DNA of 64,000 bases from Dichetophora obliterata (lineage: Eukaryota > Arthropoda > Insecta > Diptera > Sciomyzidae): NCBI GenBank assembly GCA_963920525.1, contig OY986440.1, positions 16,696,210-16,760,209 on the forward strand, read 5' to 3'. This document shows positions 55,582 through 64,000 of the stretch, one piece after another (within the stretch, counting starts at the first letter, position 1; each line of letters opens with the position of its first letter). Both the position numbers and the translations under genes were made by a program. Under the pieces are notes generated by a model. It searched no databases, was not told the DNA's origin, and saw only the letters and a program-made list of their open reading frames with translations.

Positions 55582-56077
55582 ACGTTTTGAAAATTATTTT
55601 TTTTTCACTATTAGCCTTTAACTGTGGAGGCGGTGGTAAATTTCGCCACCTCTTTATATATATGTGTCGTTTTTTAAAGAAGGCTTGTTAAATAAAGTGC
55701 CAGTTTTGTTCAATTAAAAAAAAAAATAAATTGAAATTTGTATTTGTTTTATGCAAAAAATATTGAAACATGTTTTTAAATAAAAAATAAATTTAAAAAA
55801 CCTCTTTTTATTAGACTTTTTTAGTAAATTTAAAAAAGGCTATGCCAAAAAACTTCACCTCCAAAGTTAAAGTTTAGTTTTATTTGAGATTGCATTATTA
55901 ATGGAATGAGGCTTTCTGATTTTAATAATAGCATTATTTTATTTTGTACCAATTTTTTTAATTATTTCTAGAGATATAACCATTTGATAATCAACATTTC
56001 AATGCGAAATCATTAAGAAAAATTTTGAAAATACTTCATACCTTTACTATGATATAATATAGGTATATTATATCATT
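55582..56077 (+). repeat. Repeat B, copy without the mariner
   Basis: Runs from ACGTTTTGAAAA through ATTAGCCTTTAACTGTGGAG to ATATAATATAGGTAT. It matches 58343-58397 plus 59470-59884 at about 95 percent by eye. It holds GGAGGCGGTGGTAAATTTCG then CCACCTC, an imperfect palindrome, at the place where the other copy carries the mariner. No coding frame. Confidence 0.75.
56049..56076. repeat. Perfect 12-bp hairpin at the end of repeat B
   Basis: ATGATATAATAT and its complement flank a 4-base loop (AGGT). In the other copy (59860-59880) the right arm is interrupted, so the hairpin is copy-specific. Confidence 0.6.
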
Positions 56078-56081
56078 ATTC

Positions 56082-56576
56082 ACAGTCATTATTCACAGTC
56101 ATTTCATTCAATGAAATGGTAACATATATTTTTTTTTTTAAAAGAGATTAAAGAACCAAGGCATGCACCTTATACAAACAGTGTTTGGTCTTTGACCTGA
56201 AAGGAAAGGGATAGATTATTGATTGAAACCATACGTGAATTATTGATTAGTCGAAACAACCGTGAAAGACAATTTGAATTGCTTTTAACCGAGGCTAGAG
56301 TGGTGTTATGCCTTAACCTCGGTAAGCATTTCCAGTCCTTTGTTGTGTTCCTGTCTTTTAATTCCACACTTTTCACAATTTATCTGTGGATTTTTAGTTT
56401 TCCATAATTCTTAAATGTAGAAAAGAACAAAGAAAGTGAAAAGAAACATGCCCGAGCCCGGATTCGAACCAAGGACCTTTGGGTTGATAGTCTAGCGCAC
56501 TCTTCACTAGACTACAAAGGCTTCCTTATATTTCAACATTTAAATTACCATTGATAAAGAACTGAGTGACAACGGT
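56082..56576. repeat. Repeat C: SINE-bearing segment, copy 1
   Basis: Identical by eye over most of its length to 63507-64000: TATTCACAGTCATTTCATTC, the SINE, then CTTATATTTCAACATTTAAA and GAACTGAGTGACAACGGTG. Since flanks outside the SINE are shared, the unit was duplicated as a whole or the SINE sits in another mobile element. The right limit of copy 2 is outside the window. Confidence 0.8.
56130..56525 (-). mobile_element. tRNA-derived SINE, minus-strand copy
   Basis: On the minus strand: head TAGTCTAGTGAAGAGTGCGC and B box GGTTCGAATCCGGGC, then the common body, then the A tail at 56130-56145. The frames of 62-68 codons over it belong to the SINE body and recur in each copy. Confidence 0.8.
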
Positions 56577-56790
56577 GACACAATAGTGAGAAAAAATAGA
56601 GCCATCACAACAAAACAAAATTAACAGGAGGGGGGCGGGGGTGGGGACGCAAAAACTAAGTAGGTTACTATAATTAAGATTTTACATGATTCAAAATGTT
56701 CGTAATTACTCTAGACACACAACTGCATTCTTAGAGATAAATGGGGACGTTCAAACTATATAAAGAATTTTAAAACAAAACTCAGTTTTA
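56577..56790. other. No gene; G-rich patch near 56625-56650
   Basis: AGGAGGGGGGCGGGGGTGGG is the only notable feature; it could form a G-quadruplex on paper. Nothing else is recognised. Confidence 0.35.
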
Positions 56791-56794
56791 TTAA

Positions 56795-57605
56795 TAGTCT
56801 GGTATGAAAAAATAGATTTTTAACCATTACTTTTGATTGGAAAGAGATATTGGGGTAATTTTTTCACATAAATTATTTTTGAGACTTGACTTTTTTGTAA
56901 AAAATATAAAAACAACATTTTAGAAAAAATAAATTTTAAGAAAACATTGTTTTGAAAACAGTAAAATCGCTTGGCTGGAAGAATTTTTGCAAATAAATGC
57001 TATATCATATGAAAGGTAGCCAGATGTGCAATTTTTAGTTGATTTAATTTTTACAACAAAAACAATTTTTGAGTCATTTTTTTTGTTTAAAAATTTAATA
57101 TTTTTACCTTTTTGGACATAAAAATCATACTTACACTAACTTAACGGTACAGTTCAACCTATTTTTGTGAAGTGATTTTATTGAACTTTTGAACAAAAAA
57201 ATTTGAATGAAATTATTAATGGACAGCGGAGATATTTGCATCGAAAGACCACACTTTGATTTTCATGTCGGTTTTTTCTCATTCTTAGGTAACGATGTTT
57301 TATGAAAAAGTCGTTGTACTGAAAATTTCTGCAGTTTTGAATATGTGTGAGTGTTTTTGATGTCAAAATAATAAAAATTTTTTAAAATTAAATACACAAA
57401 AAACTCCGATACTAAAAAGTATTGTAATAAAAAATATACCGTTAGTTGAAAAATTTCGGAGGGGGCGTGGCAAAAAATAGGTATGTAACATTTTAAGTTG
57501 GGATGCACTTAATATGTATACCTAGTTTGAGCGAAATCCGTTGAGCCGTTTAGATTTGTTTAAAGGCCAAACAAACAAACAGAAAATGATTTTTATTACT
57601 ATAGA
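56795..57605 (-). mobile_element. Non-autonomous Helitron (family A) with intact 5' end
   Basis: On the minus strand it starts TCTATAGTAATAAAAATCA at 57605 and includes TTTCTGTTTGTTTGTTTGGC and the GGCTCAACGGATTTCGCTC core. It aligns along its whole length with 2748-3560 and, inverted, with 7547-8346. The 3' hairpin and CTAG are not found at 56795. Frames of 62-81 codons inside recur among copies and are not genes. Confidence 0.65.
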
Positions 57606-58342
57606 TTGCATAATGGTGTAATTTCTCAATATCAACATGGGTTTTTACCCGGCGGTTCAAATTAATTACTGATTACAAATAGTATTATTAATGCAATGGT
57701 TAGATGTTATATATACTGATTTTATTTCTGATGGACCTCTCTTATTTTTGATCTTTATAAACGATTTGCCTCTTCACATGTCAAACTATACTATAGAATT
57801 TCGAACATTTCTCGCTGCATTAATCTTCAGAGTGATTTGACCGTTTTTCATGATTGGAGTCTTTCAAATAATTTACTTTTGAATATTAATAAATGTTGTA
57901 TTGTTTCGTATACTAAATGTTCAAATACTATTTTATTTGTTTATTCTTTAAATAATTGGCATTTAATAAATACATTTGATATTAAGGATTTAGGTGTAAT
58001 TTTCGATTATCAATTAAATTTTAAATGCCATTTTGATTTTATTGTTTCTAAATCATATTCCGTGCTTGGGTTTATAAAAAGAAATACACAAAATTTTAAA
58101 GATCCAGTAGCAATAAAATCTTTATATGTGTCTTTAATTCGTAGCAAAATTGAATACTGTTTATTGTATGGAACCCATTTTATATTGATAACTCAAACCG
58201 AATTGAGAGAGTTCAAAAAACTATGAGCAGATATGCGCTCAAAAAGCTTAATTGGCCTGATGGTCTTCCAAAATATGACGCTCGTTGAAAGTTACTTGGC
58301 TTGCAATCCTTAAAAGATAGAAGAACACTTAGTTCTATTACC
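57606..58342 (+). pseudogene. Jockey-like LINE fragment, reverse transcriptase remnants
   Basis: Plus-strand translation shows GVISQYQHGFLPGGS near 57617, a short GPLLF-INDLP-like piece near 57735, then an open stretch (57837-58226) with DIKDLGVIFDYQLNFKCHF and SYSVLGFIKRNTQNFKDP, LYVSLIRSKIEYC, and in a new frame RYALKKLNWPDGLPKYDAR and LLGLQSLKDRRTL. Between the first two pieces the palm with YADD is deleted. It relates to the LINE at 49345-51129 but is not a copy of it. It is cut by repeat B at 58343. Confidence 0.7.
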
Positions 58343-58386
58343 TACGTTTTGAAAAATATTTTTTTTTTCAATATTAGCCTTTAACT

Positions 58387-59353
58387 GTGGAGGCGTTTAA
58401 GAAAACAATTTATCGTTTGTATGAAAGATTTACAACTGGTAATACTCTTGGTAACACAAAGAATCCAAATAAAAAGCGACCAAGGCGATCGGATGAGAAT
58501 ATTGCAGCCGTACGAGCCAGTATTGAGCAGTCACCAACAACATCCCAAAATCGCCGTTCTCAGCAGCTCGGCATTCCCCGATCCACTTTACAACGTATTT
58601 TACGTGTTGATTTGAATTTGTTTCCGTACAAAATTCATTTGGTAAACAAATTGTTGCCTACCGATAAGCCACGTCGATTGGAATGGGCCCAAAGAGTCAT
58701 CGAAATGGCTGAAGAAGACGAGCAATTTTGGCATAAAATTATCATGAGCGATGAAGCTCATTTTCAGTTGAACGGAACGGTAAACAAACAAAATTGCCGT
58801 ATTTATGCCACTGAAAATCCACAAGAGATTCAAGAGGTACCTCTTCACGATGCAAAAGTCACTGTTTGGTGCGGCGTTGGTGCTAAAATGCTCATTGGGC
58901 CGTTCTTTTTCGAAGATGATAATGGCCACAGAGTTACTGTCAATCAGGAGCGTTATCGCGATATGATAAACAATTTTTTCATGCCAATCGTTCGTCGAAA
59001 GCGTATCAGGCACTACTGGTTTCAACAAGACGGCGCGCCACCACACACAAGCCGCACTACAATCGATTTTTTGAAGCAATTGTTCCCTGGCCGTTTGATG
59101 TCAAAAAATGGTGATTTCGATTGGCCGCCAAGATCACCAGATTTAACGCCTCCAGACTTCTTTTTGTGGGGCTATTTGAAATTACGTCAACAAACCAAAG
59201 ACCCTAGAAGAGCTGAAAACCAACATCCGTCAAGAAATAACCGCCATTGCCATCGAAATGTTGAAGAAAACCATGGAAAATGCTGCAAAACGGGCACAAT
59301 ATGTCGTAGAGGCCAATGGCGACCATTTACGAGATATCATATTCAAGAAATAA
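58387..59353 (+). pseudogene. Mariner-family transposase with DD41D triad, one frameshift, N-terminus lost
   Basis: Open for 265 codons before a frameshift. Residues 33-75 fit the second helix-turn-helix (DENIAAVRASIEQSP, LGIPRSTLQRIL). Catalytic motifs: IMSDEAHF (Asp 122), WFQQDGAPPHT (Asp 215) and SPDLTPPDFFLWG (Asp 257). Asp 215 and Asp 257 are separated by 41 residues, the spacing of the rosa (DD41D) mariners first described from tephritid flies. After Lys 265 a small deletion at about 59182-59186 shifts the frame. The conserved C-terminal part then continues in the next frame to a TAA at 59351-59353, while the original frame runs to 59358 as nonsense. The first DNA-binding helix and true start are missing upstream; the 323-codon frame starts at an internal ATG. 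Confidence 0.85.
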
Positions 59354-59439
59354 TGTAAGCAAATCTACTTGAACCCAATTAAATGATATTCATGAGGAAC
59401 AGACAAAAAATTGTGGTTTCTTTGATTTAATTAAAAATA

Positions 59440-59469
59440 AAATGGGCGCTTCGAATATTGGCAACCCTG
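59440..59469 (+). repeat. Right terminal repeat of the DD41D mariner
   Basis: The element ends CGAATATTGGCAACCCTG at 59469, then TA. Inverted it reads CAGGGTTGCCAATATTCG, a plausible mariner terminal repeat. The left partner is gone. Confidence 0.6.
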
Positions 59470-59884
59470 TATGTGTCGTTTTTTAAAGAAGGCTTGTTAA
59501 ATAAAGTTCCTGTTTTGTTCAATTAAAAAAAAAATAAATTGAAATTTGTATTTATTTTATGCAAAAAATATTGAAACATGTTTTTAAACAAGAAATAAAT
59601 TTACAAAACCTCTTTATATTAGACTTTTTTAGTAAATTTAAAAAAAAGGCTATGCCAAAAAACTTCACCTCCAAATTTAAAGTTTAGTTTTATTTGAGAT
59701 TGCATTATTAATGGAATGAGGCTTTCTGATTTCAATAATAGCATTATTTTATTTTGTACCAATTTTTTTAATTATTTCTAGAGATATAACCATTTGATAA
59801 TCAACATTTCAATGCGAAATCATTAAGAAAAATTTTGAAAATACTTCATACCTTTACTATGATATAATATAGGTATAATATGCA

Positions 59885-61320
59885 AAAAATACAGAGTCTT
59901 GATGATAACCCTGTTTGAGTGGCATGGATTTAGTCGTTTAACAGACGAGTTAAAATTTCAAGACACTACTCGTAGTTACAGGTTTCTCGTAGATACACTG
60001 CAATTATTTCAAGCTATAAAATCAGTATTGATTGAAAAAATCAAATGTTTCCAAAACATTTGTTTCTGGTATACAATCGAAACTGAGACAAGTCAAATAG
60101 TGATTCGTATGATTTAAATATTCTGTTTTTAGCTTTTCACAAGACAAAAAAATCTTACAGAATTGGCGTGAACTGGCCACTTAGAAAAAACCAACAATAC
60201 AACAACATTGAGTTCATGTGAAGCATCCAACCTGACCGACTGTAAATTTTTACTTTGCTTTTACGTTGGGCCTAATTTTTCTGGGTTTTTTTTTCGCAGT
60301 TGCATTTACAACAACGACCTTTATTTTTGTCAATAATGCAGTGTATACCATTGCCTTATTCTTAATTCTTAAGTATACTGTTACCTAATGCTGCATAGAA
60401 AAAAAAAAACATTTACAATCGACACATTTTGTACAATGAGCGCATATTTTTTTTTGCTGATTCATCTCTTTCGTTATTTTATTCCTTCCATTTGGATACG
60501 ATTGTCCGTCTGTCAGACTGTTTGCCTGTTTGTTTGTATTTTTACGATGCTCTGTTTGGTTTTTGTTTTGAGTTCTGCTCATAAAAATCATTTTATGTAG
60601 GTATAGTTAAAATAGTGATTGTGTGTGTAGAAATGTGTACATGTGTCGTAAAGAGACCTTGTTTGGGGGTTAAATATGGATAAAAAAATTGTTTTTGTTG
60701 AGTAGCAGCACGTGAGACTAGTCCACGCACAACTCACACTGGGACAAAGCCCTACTGTTGTATTCAAATTAATTTTCTGGTCGTAGAATTTGAGCTAGCA
60801 GAAAACTTTTTTGTTAAAAAATTCAATAACGAATATACAAAAGTTCCATCTGCTTGCACTTCGTCGCACTTTCGACCTGTAGGCTAAATTTGCTAAATAT
60901 GCAAAAACTTAGTTTTTAATACAAATTGACTTTGGCAATAATAACAGTGTAGAAAAATAGAGCTTTGGCCCACTGTGCGACGACTTAAATTGTTTGTTAA
61001 ATTTTGAGATACATTAAAAAAAATAAATGTGGTGCGTTCATTGGGATATCCCCCACCCAATGCCATCAGGGCATTGCTTATACGCTGTATTTATGAACCA
61101 CTGTTAGCTGTCAGATGATATGCAACACTGAGCTAACCCATCGATGCTATCGATCCCAAACATTTGATACATATATTTCGTAGCCGAAGTAAGCTTCAGA
61201 CGTCTATAAAATGTGACAGTGTTTTTAACACAAGTTGTAGTGCCTTTCGACAGTCGAGCATAAAGTATTCTACAGAGGGGAGAAGGGGGGAGTAAGTTAC
61301 CAAAATTAAAATAAAACTAA
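59885..61320. other. No gene recognised; partly unique-looking DNA
   Basis: Frames of 68-72 codons at 59899 and near 60390-60600 have no recognisable domain. The stretch 60420-60660 is T/C-rich with TGTCCGTCTGTCAG and GTTTGCCTGTTTGTTTG, and there is a G-rich patch at 61275-61292. No splice-joined gene could be built. Confidence 0.35.
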
Positions 61321-61368
61321 AATAAAAAAAAAACTAAAAAATTACATTTTTTTCAAAATTTTCAAAAT

Positions 61369-61706
61369 TGGCCACCAAGAACATGTGATTTGACGCCATT
61401 GGATTACTTTCTTTGGGGATATGTTCAATCACTTGTGTATGTCGACAAACCCGAGACCATTGACCTTTTGGAAACCAACATAAGTCGTGTTTCAAGGAAT
61501 ACCGGCCGATATACTCGAAAGAGTTGTCGAAAATTGAACCCACAGAATGGACCATTTAAGAGCTAGTCGTATTTGAACGAAATAATTTTTAAACATTGAG
61601 TTGTAGGAACCGAACTAACATTCCAAATAAAGATTTGCATCAAAACATTGATTTTTATGTATTTTGTTTAGAAAACAAAGTAGGAAGCTCTTATTGGATC
61701 ACCCTT
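61369..61706 (+). pseudogene. C-terminal fragment of a Tc1/mariner-type transposase and right end
   Basis: From 61369: WPPRTCDLTPLDYFLWGYVQ (third catalytic Asp region; the first Asp of the SPDL motif is kept, its Ser-Pro is changed to Thr-Cys) and SLVYVDKPETIDLLETNISR, open to a TAG at 61564-61566. About 140 bp further the sequence ATTGGATCACCCT ends near 61705, a likely terminal repeat (inverted AGGGTGATCCAAT). The first two catalytic Asp motifs and the left end are missing. Different from the DD41D element at 58387 in sequence and ends. Confidence 0.7.
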
Positions 61707-63386
61707 TACTTCACGGCACATCTGTGCAATTTTAGTAATATACTAGCCGATATACCCGGTGTTACTCGAGAGTCATTAATATAAACATTTTAATATGCAC
61801 TTCTTGATTTTTAAGTTCGGGAATAATGAAAAACATTTTGAATTTTATTTGAAAGCTACCGTTTGAAAAGAAATTGAACGAACCTTAGTTCAAAAAAGTT
61901 TTGGAAAATTTTATTTGTTGTTGGTTCCATCGCTTACGGTGAGCTAGTTAAATTCACAGAAGAGGAATTTAAAAAGGCAAAAAAGGAAAACATATTTTAA
62001 AAATTAAAAATAATTTTTATATTTGTTTAATCTTAAAGCTGGCAAAATTACCGTTTCAACAATATAAAAATTATGGTGGGATTTAATGCGTCCTTGAGAT
62101 ATGGACATTTTAACATCCAAACAAAGATTTATTTTAAAAAATATATTGAACTATTTAACAAAAAATTTAATGAAATATAATAAAAACAGCAGAGATATTG
62201 GCAGAGATAAAAGTAGAAACTTTGATTTTCATATAAGCTATTTTTTTCTCATAAGCTATCAAAGTTTTATGAAAAATTCGTTGTACTAAAAATGATTGTA
62301 CTCAAATTTATATAAGCTGCGTTTTTTTCATGGCAGATCAGGATCATATCATTGCATTTGCAAGCAAAGCAAAAACAACAAATAATCCAGCAAGTGAGCT
62401 GGACATTTAAATTGATCCAATTCTATGTTTTTAAGTGTTGAAAGCGCAACAGTAAAAGTAGACAACACTTAGCCGTTGACTGCTAGATGACGCTGCGACT
62501 GAAAAAACTGGCAGTACTGCATTGTTTGACATTTTAAAAGCTTGGTAGCAATAGCATTTTGACAAAAAATTTCGCAAAACTTATCTGCTAGCTACATAAA
62601 AGCATCAGATATTCTTCTGTAAGCAGAAAATAGCGCCACCTGTCTGTAATCCCAAAAGTGCGGGGTTAAATTTGAAGAAACTTTTGGTAGACGTTATTCG
62701 GCTATTCACCGCAAGGTGTATAGTTTGTACCCACAGTACTTACAAATACGGCGCCATCTATCTGTGAATTTAATGCACAGATCAAAACCAGTGAAGTAAT
62801 TGTGCTAACCAGATGCGCACATGTTTTATTATATCGCCATATAGCTGAAACTGATTACATGAGAATAGCTGCGTCCCTTTCGCCTTCATATAATCGCGAT
62901 AACAAATTTTCTCAAAGGAACGGCAAGAAAAACGACTCGTAGAGGGCACTACCGTTGCAGTGAAAATAAATTCAAACAAGCAATCATGACAAGGTGTCAT
63001 GAACTGTTGTGAACTGTTATGGTAGCGATACCTTAGTGAACGATGTTTTTATCTGAATGTGTATTGCTCTAAACGTTAGAAAAATTGTAAATTATTTAAT
63101 TTAATTATTAATATTATGCAATTATATAAATAATTTAAGTGAAATTGTTGGCTTCGCTGAATGTGTCCAATGTGTGTGACACACGCGGTTTGTTTTATTT
63201 TCTTTTGTTTAACATTCGATGGTCGCATCTCGTGAGAAAATAGGTAGCTGTCATGGCTACCTAATAGTCATTGTATCAAACAAACAAATAATTAAAAAAA
63301 ATGAAATGACAGCTCATAAAAATATACAGGTGCGCCACCTGTGTTTCAAATTTTTTAAAGGCTATATCACAATTTTATATGGATAG
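61707..63386. other. No gene; short Helitron family A fragment at about 62140-62300
   Basis: The fragment holds ACAGCAGAGATATTGGCA, AACTTTGATTTTCAT and TTATGAAAAATTCGTTGTACT in family A order (same orientation as 2748-3560, so minus strand for the element). The rest is unremarkable; GGTGTCAT and GTTGTGAACTG words near 62995-63015 are small repeats only. The 72-codon minus frame is unsupported. Confidence 0.4.
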
Positions 63387-63424
63387 CAAAAATAATCCTA
63401 TTTGTTATAGGATTATTATTTTTG
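63387..63424. repeat. Hairpin, 15-18-bp arms
   Basis: CAAAAATAATCCTAT and ATAGGATTATTATTTTTG pair with one 3-base bulge around a 5-base loop. Related TAATCTGGATTATT words follow at 63449. Confidence 0.55.
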
Positions 63425-63506
63425 TTTTTGCTTTGCATGTAAAAAAAATAATCTGGATTATTTTGAAGCGAATGGAACGCAGCTAATATTAGCTTTTACA
63501 GCATTC

Positions 63507-64000
63507 TTATTCACAGTCATTTCATTCAATGAAATGGTAACATATATTTTTTTTTTTAAAAGAGATTAAAGAACCAAGGCATGCACCTTATACAAACAGT
63601 GTTTGGTCTTTGACCTAAAAGGAAAGGGAGATTATTGATTGAAACCATACGTGAATTATTGATTAGTCGAAACAACCGTGAAAGACAATTTGAATTGCTT
63701 TTAACCGAGGCTAGAGTGGTGTTATGCCTTAACCTCGGCAAGCATTTCCAGTCCTTTGTTGTGTTCCTGTCTTTTAATTCCACACTGTTCACAATTTATC
63801 TGTGGATTTTTAGTTTTCCATAATTCTTAAATTTTCCATAAAGAAAAGAACAAAGAAAGTGAAAAGAAACATGCCCGAGCCCGGATTCGAACCAGGGACC
63901 TTTGGGTTGATAGTCTAGCGCACTCTTCACAAGACTACAAAGGCTTCCTTATATTTGAACATTTAAATTACCATTGATAAAGAACTGAGTGACAACGGTG
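63507..64000. repeat. Repeat C: SINE-bearing segment, copy 2, running off the window
   Basis: Counterpart of 56082-56576, still matching at the last base of the window, so its true end is not seen. Differences by eye are few: loss of TAGATT-like bases near 63628, a 10-12-base insertion near 63832, and single changes. Confidence 0.8.
63547..63950 (-). mobile_element. tRNA-derived SINE, minus-strand copy
   Basis: Same parts as the copy at 56130-56525: A tail on the left, body, B box GGTTCGAATCCGGGC and GTCTTGTGAAGAGTGCGC head on the right. It carries the segment duplication's own small insertion (TTTTCCATAAA near 63830). Confidence 0.8.

Larger units (their letters stand above)
58343..59884 (+). 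repeat. Repeat B, copy carrying the mariner
   Basis: Left part 58343-58397 and right part 59470-59884 align with 55582-56077. In between lies the mariner. About 25 bp of repeat B and the mariner's left end are missing at the left junction, so a deletion followed the insertion. Confidence 0.75.

Noticed and set aside
58600..59079. 159-codon minus-strand frame
   Set aside because: Antisense shadow of the DD41D transposase.

Overview
The window is insect nuclear DNA, most likely from a higher fly; a tephritid fruit fly fits well. It is very AT-rich. The one convincing gene has five GT-AG introns of 60-75 bp. Helitrons resemble the DINE-1/INE-1 group, and several mariners (one with a DD41D catalytic triad), LINEs, a tRNA-derived SINE, hAT relics and foldback MITEs are present. 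Nothing bacterial is present (no operons, no CRISPR, no Shine-Dalgarno spacing). The species call is inference.

Most of the window is repeats. The single complete host-type gene lies on the minus strand at 17779-18777: six small exons coding for about 221 residues. No single open frame shows it; it appears only after joining splice sites. Its C-terminal half resembles the DUF4806-type domain of insect proteins of unknown function. An orphan exon-like segment lies at 13895-14073 on the same strand. Several blocks of unique-looking DNA rich in CA/TG, CAA/TTG and GAGA runs (1-2300, 10360-11660, 25300-26700, 34300-35260, 39000-40480, 46020-46520) have the composition of fly 5' UTR or regulatory DNA, but no exon can be proven in them.

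Layout: 1-2.4 kb UTR-like DNA; 2.4-9 kb Helitron copies, a hAT-like element holding a Helitron, a TTAA-flanked element and a TIR element; 10-15.7 kb SINEs, tRNA-like sequences and a foldback; 16-17.5 kb a 5'-truncated LINE; 17.8-18.8 kb the gene; 19-21.5 kb a MITE, then a foldback split by a deleted mariner; 22.7-24.9 kb two Helitrons head to head and a LINE relic; 27-32.2 kb a 5.2-kb satellite-like array with an 18-bp unit; 36.8-38.8 kb a mariner carrying two insertions; 41.6-48.5 kb repeat D split by a SINE, Helitrons, and a foldback MITE inside a Helitron; 49.3-51.1 kb a jockey-like LINE; 52.4-55 kb a LINE with RNase H, split by a hAT MITE; 55.6-64 kb repeat B twice (once carrying the DD41D mariner), two copies of a SINE-bearing segment, and more Helitron and LINE pieces.

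All transposon proteins seen are broken by stops, frameshifts, truncation or insertion, so no element here looks autonomous. The nested insertions give a relative order of events, which is the main structural information outside the hidden gene.
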